Source: an uncultured Verrucomicrobiota bacterium
GTDB taxonomy: Bacteria > Verrucomicrobiota > Kiritimatiellia > CAIQIC01 > Lenti-01
Direction: 5' to 3'
Length of the DNA stretch: 64,000 nt
NCBI GenBank assembly: GCA_937860055.1
Contig: CALMBO010000010.1
Coordinates: forward strand, 62,001-126,000
A program made the translations under genes and the position numbers. Shown here in pieces: positions 35,816 through 44,829 of the stretch. The notes beneath the pieces are model-generated. The model saw nothing but the letters and a program-made list of their open reading frames with translations, did not search any database and was not told where the DNA came from. Position 1 is the stretch's first letter. Every line of letters begins with the position of its first letter.

Positions 35816-36691
35816 ATGAAAGGCATCGTGTTGGCGGGTGGCTCGGGGACGCGGCTGTATCCCATCACGCGGGTGGTGAGCAAGCAGCTGCTGCCGGTGT
35901 ATGACAAGCCGATGGTGTATTATCCGTTGTCCGTCCTGATGCTGGCGGGGATCCGGGAGATCCTGATCATCAGCACGCCGGAGGACCTGCCGCGGTTCCG
36001 CGCGCTGCTGGGGGACGGGTCGGCGCTGGGGCTGAAGCTGGAATACGCAGAGCAGCCGAAGCCGGAGGGCCTGGCGCAGGCGTTCCTCATCGGGCGGAAA
36101 TTCATCGAGGGAGAGCCCGTGGCGCTGGTGCTGGGGGACAACATTTTCCACGGGATGGGGCTGACGGGCATCTTGCGGCGGGCGGGAGCGCTGGCGGACG
36201 GCGGCCTGGTGTTCGGCTACCTGGTGAAGGATCCGGAGCGCTACGGCGTGGTGGAGTTCGACGCGACGGGGAAGGTGCTGGGGATCGAGGAGAAGCCGGC
36301 GAAACCGAAATCGCACTACGCGGTGCCGGGGCTGTATTTCTACGACGGGACGGTGTGCGACGTGGCGGCGGCGCTGAAGCCGTCGGCGCGGGGGGAGCTG
36401 GAGATCACGGACCTGAACCGGAAGTACCTGGAGAAGGGGAAGCTGCGGGTGGAACTGCTGGGGCGCGGGTTCGCGTGGCTGGACACGGGGACGCACGAGT
36501 CGCTGCTGCAGGCCTCGAACTTCGTGCAGACGATCGAGGAGCGGCAGGGGCTGAAGATCGCGTGCCTGGAGGAGATTGCGTACCGGTCGGGATGGATCAC
36601 GGCGGAGCAGCTGCGGAAGATCGGCGGCGAGATGGCGAAGAATTCATACGGCCAGTATCTGCTGCAGCTGGCGGATGGCTTGCAGGGGTAG
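35816..36691 (+). CDS. rmlA: Glucose-1-phosphate thymidylyltransferase
   Basis: A 291-residue sugar nucleotidyltransferase making dTDP-glucose from glucose 1-phosphate and dTTP, the first step of dTDP-rhamnose synthesis. It opens with [16 protein letters not shown], contains [12 protein letters not shown] and VLGDNIFHG, and has [12 protein letters not shown] near the end, all diagnostic for RmlA. rmlC follows after 6 bases. rmlB and rmlD are not present here. Confidence 0.94.
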   Translation: MKGIVLAGGSGTRLYPITRVVSKQLLPVYDKPMVYYPLSVLMLAGIREILIISTPEDLPRFRALLGDGSALGLKLEYAEQPKPEGLAQAFLIGRKFIEGEPVALVLGDNIFHGMGLTGILRRAGALADGGLVFGYLVKDPERYGVVEFDATGKVLGIEEKPAKPKSHYAVPGLYFYDGTVCDVAAALKPSARGELEITDLNRKYLEKGKLRVELLGRGFAWLDTGTHESLLQASNFVQTIEERQGLKIACLEEIAYRSGWITAEQLRKIGGEMAKNSYGQYLLQLADGLQG

Positions 36692-36697
36692 GCGGCC

Positions 36698-37267
36698 ATG
36701 GGCCTGGTTTGCGAACCGACTTCGATTCCCGGCGTCTGCATCTTCACGCCGAAGGTGTTCGGGGACGCGCGCGGGTTCTTCCTGCAGACGTACCAGACGA
36801 AGGAGTACGCGGCGGCGGGGCTGGACCGGGTGTTCGTGCAGGACAACCTGTCGCGGTCGCGCCGGGACACGATCCGGGGCCTGCACTACCAGCTGAAGCA
36901 TCCGCAGGGGAAGCTGGTGAGCGTGCTGCGCGGGGCGGTGCTGGACGTGGCGGTGGACATCCGGCGGGGCTCGCCGACGTTCGGCCGCTCCGTGGCGGTG
37001 GAATTGTCGGAGGAGAACCGGAAGCAGCTCTTTGTTCCGGAGGGGTTCGCGCACGGGTTCCGCGTGCTGAGCGAATCGGCGGATTTCTGCTACAAATGCA
37101 CGGATTTCTATGCGCCGGAGGACGAACATGGCGTGGCCTGGGACGATCCGGCGCTGGCGATCCCGTGGGGCGACGTGGCGTCGCCGGTGGTGTCGCCCAA
37201 GGACCTGAAGCTGCCGCGGCTGGCGGACGTTCCGCCGGAACAGCTGCCGGAATACAGCGGAAGATAA
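36698..37267 (+). CDS. rmlC: dTDP-4-dehydrorhamnose 3,5-epimerase
   Basis: A 189-residue cupin-fold epimerase acting on dTDP-4-keto-6-deoxyglucose. Visible marks are IPGVCIFTPKVFGDARGFF, the catalytic-His region RDTIRGLHYQ, and VSVLRGAVLDVAVDIR, then FVPEGFAHGF. Co-directional with rmlA with a 6-base gap. Confidence 0.94.
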   Translation: MGLVCEPTSIPGVCIFTPKVFGDARGFFLQTYQTKEYAAAGLDRVFVQDNLSRSRRDTIRGLHYQLKHPQGKLVSVLRGAVLDVAVDIRRGSPTFGRSVAVELSEENRKQLFVPEGFAHGFRVLSESADFCYKCTDFYAPEDEHGVAWDDPALAIPWGDVASPVVSPKDLKLPRLADVPPEQLPEYSGR

Positions 37268-37289
37268 GAGGAAGCGGGGGGAGGGGACG

Positions 37290-37913
37290 ATGCTGGCGAA
37301 GGTGTATTCGGGCGCGGTGTTCGGGGTGGATGCGTACGAGATCGAGATCGAGGTCAACGCGGGGCACGGGGAGCCGAAGGTCGTGGTCGTGGGGCTGCCG
37401 GACGCGGCGGTGAAGGAAAGCTCCGACCGCGTTTGGACGGCGCTGATCAATTCCGGGTTCTCGCCGCCGATGGGGCGCACGACCGTCAACCTGGCGCCGG
37501 CGGACATCAAGAAAGAGGGGCCGAGCTTCGACCTGCCCATCGCGCTGGGCATGCTGGCATCGGAAGATCAGATGGATGGGGCGCGGCTGGCGGACTATTG
37601 CGTGACGGGCGAACTGGCGCTGAGCGGCGAGGTGCGCCGCGTGCGCGGCGTGCTGCCGATCGCGCTGCGGGCGCGGGCGGAGGGACGCAAGGGCATCCTG
37701 GTCCCTCCGGAGAACGCCGAGGAGGCGGCGGTGGTCGAGGGCCTCGCGGTCCATCCCGTGGCGAACCTGCGGGAGGCGGCGGATTTCATCGAAGGGAAGA
37801 AGGCGGTTCCGCCCTTTGGCGTGGACATGCAGTCGGCGTTCGGGGGCGGGACGGCCTATGACGACGACTATGCCGAGGTAAATGACAGGCAGATGTGTAA
37901 AGCCTTATCTTGA
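37290..37913 (+). pseudogene. comM: comM/YifB-type Mg chelatase-like ATPase, truncated to its N-terminal domain
   Basis: Full-length ComM is about 500 residues. This frame keeps only the N-terminal LonC-like domain (VYSGAVFGVDAYEIEIEV, VVGLPDAAVKES, TVNLAPADIKKEG, VTGELALSG) and stops after 207 residues. Homology ends at the DYAEV segment (about residue 197), just before the expected Walker A-bearing AAA domain. The last ten codons and the stop belong to inserted DNA. ComM normally helps branch migration in natural transformation, so this copy is presumably non-functional. The 3' half is not in the window. Confidence 0.85.
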
Positions 37914-37920
37914 TGTGTCC
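37876..37920. other. Left boundary of the accessory island in comM
   Basis: comM homology breaks off near 37,880, and base composition and codon usage change from there on. Just inside are two direct copies of GATGTGT (37,892-37,898 and 37,912-37,918) exactly 20 bases apart, possibly a transposase or recombinase site. No recombinase gene is present in the window. Confidence 0.55.
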
Positions 37921-38401
37921 CAAACTATTAGAAACGCCGGCTGGCGGGGAACGGGGATCAGAGCTGGGGAGCGATGGGTGCTGTAAAAGGCAATTAGGCG
38001 ATTGTGACGGCTGGGAGGGCTTTATAGGCCCCCTTCTCTTCTCGGACTCCACGGCCTTGCCTTTCCGCCTTGGATGCTCCTAAAGGTCAAAAGGGACCTT
38101 GGCGGGGCACCGTGGGCATGAACGGTCAGTTCGGCAGTTTCCTGCGGTAAGTTGATGAAAAGGGGACGGGATATACCCTCGGCCTGCCAATATGTTTCAA
38201 ATTCGGCAGAAGCGCGCCGGAAGGTGGTGGCCGTGATGGGGAGGTACGTGTTTGGTGTGTTGGGGGCTATCGGCGTCGATGGTTTGCTGTCCATGGCATT
38301 CTATTGCTCGACGCTCCTCATGTTGGCACCGATGCTGCAAGCGATGACAGAGCTTTTGGCCTGTTCTCCAACGGCCTTCAGTTAAGCGACAGCAGTGTCC
38401 T
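37921..38401. other. Gap between the island edge and qatD
   Basis: About 480 bases with no convincing gene. A minus open frame at 38,022-38,294 (90 residues) has no recognisable family and may be a remnant. I see no tRNA, repeat array or terminator. Confidence 0.45.
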
Positions 38402-39184
38402 CTATAACGGTCTTGGCAACGTCAAGCCACTACGGAGGAGTGTCCGGAGGTTTGTCAGGATGGCTTCTGCAACAGAATCAACGGACGCCTTGCGTACGGA
38501 AGCGACCTCACCAATAGCGTATTGCACATCGGCCGGTTCGGTGGGCCGACCGTGTATCTCAGTGAAGGGGCCGTCGGTTTCGGTGATAATGCGATCGATC
38601 GGCAATTCGGCGATGAGCGTACGCCCGCGCTCCGAGCGGGTCATCTCCTTATTGACAGAGAAATAGCAGCCGAGCGCCGTTGCTCGGCGAGCGTCGTTCC
38701 TGCTGCCCGTAAACCAGTGGAACACGATGATGGCACGATTTTGAGGACAGAACCGCTCGACCATGTCGAGCACAGTCGGAACGCTTCTGACACTATGAAC
38801 ACTGAGAATTTTGCCGCCCGCTTCGGCACAACACTCCAGAATTCTGCGGAAGACCCGGACCTGTGCGTCGAGAGAGCTGCAGTACTGTGGGCTGGCATCC
38901 AATCCGACCTCGCCAACATATCGTGTTTCAGAAAGATACTGTTCCCATAGCGGCAGCTCGGCAGCGCGCTCGGCGACTAGTTGGGGATGCAAGCCAAGCG
39001 CAGCGCGAACATAGTGCGAACCGCGCGTTAACTCGTGGTTGCGGGGCCATGCTTTCGGAGTGGTCGTGACCGAGAGGGTATAGATGCGGGCGGTTTCGGC
39101 TCTCGTGATTGCGGTTTCGTGGTCAGGATACAGGTCGAGATGGCAGTGGAAATCCACGCCGTTTGCATGACAAGCCTCGGTCAT
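38402..39184 (-). CDS. qatD: QatD-type TatD-like metal-dependent hydrolase
   Basis: A 260-residue TatD-family protein: VDFHCHLDLYPD (HxH), AALGLHPQLV, YVGEVGLDASP, a histidine in SVHSVRSVP, and IITETDGPF near the end, the full metal-ligand set of TatD nucleases. In the QatABCD antiphage system the TatD-like protein is the fourth component. The gene overlaps qatC by 4 bases and is last in the operon. Active-site residues look intact. Confidence 0.88.
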   Translation of the reverse strand: MTEACHANGVDFHCHLDLYPDHETAITRAETARIYTLSVTTTPKAWPRNHELTRGSHYVRAALGLHPQLVAERAAELPLWEQYLSETRYVGEVGLDASPQYCSSLDAQVRVFRRILECCAEAGGKILSVHSVRSVPTVLDMVERFCPQNRAIIVFHWFTGSRNDARRATALGCYFSVNKEMTRSERGRTLIAELPIDRIITETDGPFTEIHGRPTEPADVQYAIGEVASVRKASVDSVAEAILTNLRTLLRSGLTLPRPL

Positions 39185-40551
39185 CCCGGTGCCGTCCTCA
39201 CGCCACCAAGAAGGGTGGCAACCTCTTCAAGACCACGCTGATAGACCTCAGCGATGGCGGCTTGGCGGATAGGGGATTCGTCGGATAGCGGGCCGGGCTT
39301 GTGGATGAGGATTGGAGCTAGTTCCGGCCTAGCGTGAAGGCGTTCGATGGCGAGTTGGAACGAGCGAATCTGAACACCGTCGGATTGACGTGTGTTGAGT
39401 ATGCGCGCCGTGAGATCATCGACAGTGTAGGTGGTTGGATCTGGATCGGGACGCAGACCCTTCATGAGCGCCGCCCGCCTGATAAGACAGGGCAAGCAAT
39501 AGCCGCAATGCTGAGTGCCATGTCCCTGCCAACGCCCCTTTGACGGCGAAGCGCAGGAGAGTGAGGCGGGGACCAGTCTTCGTAGCAAGCTGCTATTTGT
39601 ACAAGTCGCCACCATTTCGCCTTTGGTCTTGTCCCAGTACGGATTCTCAATCTGGATATTCAAGCCGAGGCTTTGGAGTGCATCGTTCCAGCGGGCGATG
39701 TAATAGGGATGAGTTGTCCGTGTGCTTAACGCGCCGAGTCGTAATAGATCTAGCGGAACATTGACTGCAATAAGTCCATTTTCTGGAACCTTTAAAACAG
39801 ATGGCCCGTCGAGACCACTACCGGCAAAACACCCCAGGGCAAAAAAGAGGAAGGATCTGCCGCGTGTTGTGGACTCACCACCTGAACCACTGATGAAACC
39901 GTTTGGGAATGTCATCCAGAGGCGTAGGCGTTCAAACGGGCGGCCCGAATAGTGCATTTTAAGCGCATTAAAGATGGATGTTTGTGCTTCGCTGGTTGCA
40001 CTATCGCCGGCGTGGCTCAAGAGGAGCGGTGTGCGGCCCGCTTCAAGGGCGTCGATTGCGCCAATGAGGCTGTCTAGACCACCGGAAAAGAGCGATAAAT
40101 CGTCGAAAGTCGGAGCGATGAGGCGTGCGGGACGCGGAGGCGTGATCGAAGCAAAACTGAGAGGACGCGCGCGAAAATCGATAGACCAAAGGTCACCCGT
40201 GAGAAAGTTCAGCATTCTGATAAAAATCGGCGCGACGCCCGCCCAACGATCTGGCTCTGCAACGGGTACCACGAGGCGTATTTCGCGCGTCCAGCCATCT
40301 TGCGATTCACTTGTCCTCGAAATACGAGTGTCCGCAGCATGGACATGAGCCGCCAGAACCAGGATGTCTATACCCATTTCGGAAGGGCACACATTTAGGC
40401 GGTTCAAATCATTGATCGCACGGCCTATCCCGTGCTCCAAGGTGTTGTGGCTGGAAATCAGTTCTAGATGAGTTTCAACTTCTCCATCACCGAGGGGAAA
40501 GAAACTGCGGTCGTCAGGGCCATATCTGCCTATTATGACGTGTCGTCTCAT
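39181..40551 (-). CDS. qatC: QatC-type QueC-like PP-loop protein
   Basis: A 456-residue protein with a PP-loop ATP-pyrophosphatase motif (SLFSGGLDSLIGA) and a C-terminal zinc-type cluster HCGYCLPCLIRR, the marks of the QueC (7-cyano-7-deazaguanine synthase) fold. It is longer than QueC, as in QatC. It probably builds a nucleobase-type or deazapurine-like modification within the Qat system (inference; the mechanism is not fully established). It overlaps both neighbours by 4 bases. Confidence 0.88.
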   Translation of the reverse strand: MRRHVIIGRYGPDDRSFFPLGDGEVETHLELISSHNTLEHGIGRAINDLNRLNVCPSEMGIDILVLAAHVHAADTRISRTSESQDGWTREIRLVVPVAEPDRWAGVAPIFIRMLNFLTGDLWSIDFRARPLSFASITPPRPARLIAPTFDDLSLFSGGLDSLIGAIDALEAGRTPLLLSHAGDSATSEAQTSIFNALKMHYSGRPFERLRLWMTFPNGFISGSGGESTTRGRSFLFFALGCFAGSGLDGPSVLKVPENGLIAVNVPLDLLRLGALSTRTTHPYYIARWNDALQSLGLNIQIENPYWDKTKGEMVATCTNSSLLRRLVPASLSCASPSKGRWQGHGTQHCGYCLPCLIRRAALMKGLRPDPDPTTYTVDDLTARILNTRQSDGVQIRSFQLAIERLHARPELAPILIHKPGPLSDESPIRQAAIAEVYQRGLEEVATLLGGVRTAPG

Positions 40552-41459
40552 GTGGCTTCTGCCTCAGTTTCGCCCATATGTTGCAATATCTCGAATGCCA
40601 ATTCGTAAACATGTCCAACTAGCTCAATTGCTCGATCCGTAGTCAATGCCGCCGTCGTAACATTAGCGCGGGTCAATGCGTCGGCGACGCCGCGTTGTAT
40701 GAAATCATGGAGTTGTGCCTGCGCGCGTGCGACATCATGGATGTTTGATGGCAAGGTAATAGCCTTGGCTCCGATGTCATTGCAAAGGCGGGCTTCGATC
40801 GCATTGGTGGCATAAAGCTCGAATACAGTCTGCATCTGGTCAGCCGTGAGGCCGTCGAGATCGCTGATGCCGGCACCGGCCAGATCTGTTATGGTCTCGA
40901 TAAAGGCTTCGCGCGCGATGCCCTCGTCTACCGAACCGCCATGCGGACAGACATAGTCAACAAGACCGATGAATATTTCCTCAATAGGGTGGCCTGCCAA
41001 GGCACCAAGATTGAGTGTGCGCAAAGCTTCAGACGCACCGTGCGCCACCGTATTGTATAAGAAACCAAGCAGACGGCTAGATGCGCGCCGTGCGGATCCC
41101 ATCCTGGCAGCGGCGGTACGGGCCCCGCCCGATGCTGATCCGATATATTGCGACACGGCACGCCCGAGATTCCGGCGATCAGTGCCGCCGGAACGGGCAA
41201 ATCGCGAAAAGTTATTGCGAGCCGTTGTAAAACGGGAAGGATCTGCCACGGGCGGTATAGGCGGTATTGCTGGTGGGGCCGGAGTTGCATTTGATGGCGG
41301 CACCTCGTTTTCTGGTTCGTTCCCCGGAGGCGCATCGGGCGGTTGACCGTCGGCTGGAGTTCCGATGGGAATCGTTGGCGGGATGGCATTATCGGAGAGC
41401 CAACTTGGGATAAGAGGGGTGCCGCCACTCTGGCCCCCGAATGCGTTCGACGTACCCAT
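40548..41459 (-). CDS. qatB: QatB-type protein
   Basis: A 303-residue protein beginning MGTSNAFGGQSGGTPLIPSW, then a long Pro-rich linker (about residues 25-75), then a mostly helical region with GARTAAARMGSARRASSRLL. The start sequence and position between the ATPase and the QueC-like gene are as expected for QatB, whose biochemical role is unknown. The ATG overlaps the qatA stop (ATGA). A longer upstream frame crosses qatA and is rejected. Confidence 0.85.
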   Translation of the reverse strand: MGTSNAFGGQSGGTPLIPSWLSDNAIPPTIPIGTPADGQPPDAPPGNEPENEVPPSNATPAPPAIPPIPPVADPSRFTTARNNFSRFARSGGTDRRNLGRAVSQYIGSASGGARTAAARMGSARRASSRLLGFLYNTVAHGASEALRTLNLGALAGHPIEEIFIGLVDYVCPHGGSVDEGIAREAFIETITDLAGAGISDLDGLTADQMQTVFELYATNAIEARLCNDIGAKAITLPSNIHDVARAQAQLHDFIQRGVADALTRANVTTAALTTDRAIELVGHVYELAFEILQHMGETEAEAT

Positions 41460-43438
41460 CAGCGACCTCCCTGGCGAGCACGAAGCACGCCCACAGCCGC
41501 AGTCTTGAGCATCGAATTTCCGTCCTTCCCCCATGTCTGAAGGATGCGGTTGAAACGTTGAGTTGCTTCGGCATCCTTGAGCACGCCTTCCCAGCCGCTG
41601 CAAGCCCACGGGCCCAGACTATTACGTGGGAGGGCTTCGAGGAAATCGAGGAGATTGCCCTGGAGCGTCGGGTGGGCCTTCACCAGAACAGCAAGCCCCG
41701 CTGTGCCTAGCGGCTCGGTGTCAAAACTATCTCCACTGACGATACGACTGCGTACCACCTCGAAGACCTGCTCGGCCTCCGGGATAGCCAGGCGTTTCAG
41801 ATCGCTTTCGAGACTATTAACTACGAGTTTACCCCCAAATAGCTGTTCAACCACCGCCGCTAGGTGGCCGAGAGCCGATGCGGCGCCGAAATAATCCTTT
41901 CGATCCTTGGTTACGAAGAGATAGGGGCGGAGATCTTCGCCGCCGACAGCGGTCGGTACGGCTGCCCAAGCTTTGATGGCGGACATAGAGAGCCATTCAC
42001 TGAGGAGCGTGCTCTCTGTCGATTTTGCGGGTTCTGGTTTTATCGTCGCCGAGGCGGTGTCGCCTGTTTTGCCGGCGGATTTCCCGGGCTTCTTCGGGTC
42101 CAACATGTCCTCTTTCGCGCTGGCCGCCGCTTCGAGTGCGGCCACGTCTGGAAACTTACCGTTTGGCGCGGTCGCTGCGGCCGTTGCGATCTGATCGAAG
42201 AGGCGCGGAAGGAAACGCTCGGCGAGCATTAGTTTGGCGAGAACCGGCAACTTAACGTCGTCGCCGAATCCTCTCGCTTCGGCGATACGCTGTCGCAAAA
42301 CGAGCGTGTTGAGGAATCGCTTGATCTGACGCGGATTGCCCTTGGTGCCGCTGGCCAGGATCGGCCCGATCTGATCGCTGAGCGCCATCGCATTGTTGGC
42401 GCGCGAAGCCTTGTCGCCGAGCGTGGTTCTAACGGTCGCCGCATCAAGTGCGCCGGAGGTCCATGGGCGCTTCAGCTTATCTCGGGCAACGGCAATTAAC
42501 GCATTGAAAGCCGGGTCCTTTTCGCCGAGTTCGGCGCCGACCAGAAGAAGGGTCACATAGATACGCGTTTCCGTGTCGCCGAGCGCCGGGATGCGGAAAG
42601 GAACCTGAATGAGCTTTTCGAGATAGTTTCGAGCGTAGGTCTGCGGTCCCGTCGTATCTGGCAGGTCTGGAAAGTGTTTACGCACAGCATATTCGATCAT
42701 CGCCTCGTCGGCAGCGACAACGAAAGCCGTCCGGGACGTGAAGACGAAGAGGCGCACAGCTTCAAGGGTTTCGATTGCCGTGTCAGGCAGGCAACGATCG
42801 AGGTCGTCGATAAGCACGACGAGTTGCTCGACGCCCGCTTTCTCGAGGAGATCGTCGAACGCTTTTCGGAAGGCGTTGATTTCCTCGGGTACGTTGGTCG
42901 AATCACCTTCGCCCTTCGGTTTCAAAAGGCCCTTCACGCCATTGATGGCCGACTCCATGTTCTCCTTAGTGGCGAGCTTCATGGGATCGGCAACAAAGCC
43001 CTCCAAAGTGCCGACGATTGCCTGAATTTGGTCTTGTGTCGGAATGCCGGTAATGGCTGTGAAGGCGAGTCCGCCCGCCCTTTTTGCAACTTTTAGCCAA
43101 TCGATCCGGCGAAAGACAGCCTTGACGGCCTCGCCTGCCTTGGTGAGCGCTGGGCGTTTTTCGATCAGCCCGGTGACGATGCCTTCGATAAGCGCAATCT
43201 TGGCATCTTCGAAGCCCTGGAAACGCCAGCCGTTAAATTTAAGACATAATAGTTTGTCATCGCCTTCGAAGCCAGTCTCGATCATCTCCAGGACGCTCGA
43301 CTTGCCGGCGCCCCAATCGCCGTGGACCCCGACGGTCACAGGCTGGTCGGGCCGATCGCGAAGAAGCTTGATGATTGTCGCCGCGATCGCTTTGTTATTG
43401 AGAAGATCGACCTTGGTTTCATTGTCACTCAAAATCAT
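41459..43438 (-). CDS. qatA: QatA-type KAP P-loop NTPase
   Basis: A 659-residue KAP-family ATPase. Walker A is GVHGDWGAGKSSVLEMI, and Walker B is VVLIDDLDRCLPD with VAADEAMIEYAVRKHF behind it. ATG 43,438 is preferred over an ATG at 43,468, since a GGGGA precedes it at a proper distance. It starts the four-gene qat operon. QatA is the ATPase component of the QatABCD defence system. Its own N-terminal membrane insertion, frequent in KAP proteins, is weak here (hydrophobic stretch around GGLAFTAITGI). Confidence 0.9.
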   Translation of the reverse strand: MILSDNETKVDLLNNKAIAATIIKLLRDRPDQPVTVGVHGDWGAGKSSVLEMIETGFEGDDKLLCLKFNGWRFQGFEDAKIALIEGIVTGLIEKRPALTKAGEAVKAVFRRIDWLKVAKRAGGLAFTAITGIPTQDQIQAIVGTLEGFVADPMKLATKENMESAINGVKGLLKPKGEGDSTNVPEEINAFRKAFDDLLEKAGVEQLVVLIDDLDRCLPDTAIETLEAVRLFVFTSRTAFVVAADEAMIEYAVRKHFPDLPDTTGPQTYARNYLEKLIQVPFRIPALGDTETRIYVTLLLVGAELGEKDPAFNALIAVARDKLKRPWTSGALDAATVRTTLGDKASRANNAMALSDQIGPILASGTKGNPRQIKRFLNTLVLRQRIAEARGFGDDVKLPVLAKLMLAERFLPRLFDQIATAAATAPNGKFPDVAALEAAASAKEDMLDPKKPGKSAGKTGDTASATIKPEPAKSTESTLLSEWLSMSAIKAWAAVPTAVGGEDLRPYLFVTKDRKDYFGAASALGHLAAVVEQLFGGKLVVNSLESDLKRLAIPEAEQVFEVVRSRIVSGDSFDTEPLGTAGLAVLVKAHPTLQGNLLDFLEALPRNSLGPWACSGWEGVLKDAEATQRFNRILQTWGKDGNSMLKTAAVGVLRARQGGR

Positions 43439-43581
43439 CGTTAATCCCCAAGTTTGCGCTACCTGCATGCCCTCAATCGTTCATCCTTGTTGTTCTATAA
43501 GCCTACAACCCGAATGCTTCCAGAAAATATTCCTGAAAGCAATACCTCACGCTGGGGGGCGGGGATGCGGGACCCGCGTTA

Positions 43582-43893
43582 ATGCGCAATAATCCCCCTA
43601 TTGACTGGCTGAGGAATATTTATTCGAATGCTGCGCGTCGGCTATCTGCCCGCGCGATATCTCGTAATCACCAATTGCGAGAGCGCCTGCTCAGACCTTG
43701 TGTCGTTCACTCGATGCGCAAACATCCGTCTTCCGAAATTGTCGCGTCTGAGGGTGGCTGGGTGCAACAAACGTCAGCGTATGGGATAAGACGTGCCTTG
43801 GCGCCGATAGTCGAGAACGCATTATTGGGGGCCATTATCGGCTCCATATTATGGGCCGGATTTGTCTTCAGTCACAGGCAGAACACTTCCTGA
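43582..43893 (+). CDS. Hypothetical small protein with one membrane helix (low confidence)
   Basis: A 103-residue frame with a predicted membrane segment near the C-terminus (ALLGAIIGSILWAGFVF) and a basic N-terminal half. It sits in the gap between qatA and the EVE gene, overlapping the latter's 3' end by 22 bases on the opposite strand. I do not recognise a family, and the frame has no strong ribosome-binding site. It may be real or chance. Confidence 0.25.
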   Translation: MRNNPPIDWLRNIYSNAARRLSARAISRNHQLRERLLRPCVVHSMRKHPSSEIVASEGGWVQQTSAYGIRRALAPIVENALLGAIIGSILWAGFVFSHRQNTS

Positions 43894-44237
43894 ATCCACG
43901 AGTCGTGCTCAAACGGACCGTGGATTGACTGAAAACACCCCCGGCTTTCCGCGACATCACGATTCAGGTTTGTTGCTGCCCATTCAACGGTACAAACGAT
44001 CTTGCTGGTATCCAGGATCACGCCTTTGATAACGCCAATGTGCATGATTCGAATCCCCGTTTGGGCCCTTCCCTTCATTCGCTTGATTGCAATTCGATCG
44101 CCAGGTTTCATGTGGGCTGCAAGTTCTGGCTGCTTGCCATCTTCCCAGCCGAGCATCCAGAACCCCTCTCGGACGAACCGGTCATCCTGGTGATCAGTTC
44201 CGCCCCACGATGCGCCTACCAGCCAGTATTTGTTCAT
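43872..44237 (-). CDS. EVE-domain-like protein
   Basis: A 121-residue protein starting MNKYWLVGASWGG with MKPGDRIAIKRMKG and IRIMHIGVIKGVI, the pattern of EVE/PUA-like domains that read modified bases and occur in McrB-type and other defence proteins. ATG 44,237 has a strong GGAGGAGGA ribosome-binding site upstream. A longer frame to 44,636 has no such signal. Standing alone just upstream of qatABCD, it could be a free sensor module or a regulator (inference). It converges with a small plus-strand frame at 43,582-43,893. Confidence 0.75.
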   Translation of the reverse strand: MNKYWLVGASWGGTDHQDDRFVREGFWMLGWEDGKQPELAAHMKPGDRIAIKRMKGRAQTGIRIMHIGVIKGVILDTSKIVCTVEWAATNLNRDVAESRGCFQSIHGPFEHDSWIQEVFCL

Positions 44238-44829
44238 CACATCCTCCTCCTGAAGTCTCCTCCCCGGCCCCCCATCTAGCTCCAATATGCCAGTTTTATG
44301 ATTGGGTGTAACCACGAATAAATCCGTGACAAAACTGCCATCTGGCGGGAAGAGGGGCTGGTCGGCTACAAGCTGTAAACTCCAGCCCATATCGGCTGAC
44401 GCCCCGAAACTCCCCGTTTCGGGGCTTTTTGTTGCCCATAAACGGGTTGTGCATATATTCAAAATTGCAGATGGATGCACAGGAAGGCATAGAAAGGCAA
44501 AAATCCTTGCCGGAACCTTGCCTGGAAATTGGGCTATCTTGGGGTTTGGAGGGGCCGGAAAACGCATGGCCCAGGACGGGAACTGCCACCTAAATGCCAG
44601 CTGGCAAGAGCAGTTTAGAAGAGGATGTGTGGACAAAAGCAGGGGAGGGGAAGCGGGGCGAGGGGACTTTGGGGAGAACCGGGGGGGATATTATGGGTCC
44701 TTCCACCATTGACCATGGTCACAAGTCCCGAGTATTTCAGTGAAAATCCGATAAATGCATCAACGCCGAACGGTACCCCATCATTCCTGAGCAACTACAT
44801 CAACCACCTTAGAAAGAGGGGCGAGTTAT
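44238..44829. other. Gap upstream of the EVE gene, with a plus-strand terminator
   Basis: About 590 bases without a credible protein gene. A strong intrinsic terminator on the plus strand lies at 44,401-44,430. The stretch from about 44,630 to 44,700 is unusually G-rich (runs of GGGG). A transcript ending at the terminator would be non-coding, since no plus-strand gene precedes it. This is worth treating as a possible small RNA locus. Confidence 0.4.
44401..44430 (+). terminator. Orphan intrinsic terminator
   Basis: Stem GCCCCGAAAC/GTTTCGGGGC with loop TCCCC followed by TTTTTG. It does not follow any plus-strand protein gene that I can see. Confidence 0.85.

Noticed and set aside
38022-38294. 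90-codon minus frame as a gene
   Set aside because: No family, no ribosome-binding site, lies in the boundary gap; left as unassigned.
41460-41609. Longer QatB start
   Set aside because: It would overlap qatA heavily, and QatB proteins begin MGTSNAFGG.
44401-44430. tRNA or rRNA fragment
   Set aside because: It is a simple hairpin with T-tract, i.e. a terminator.
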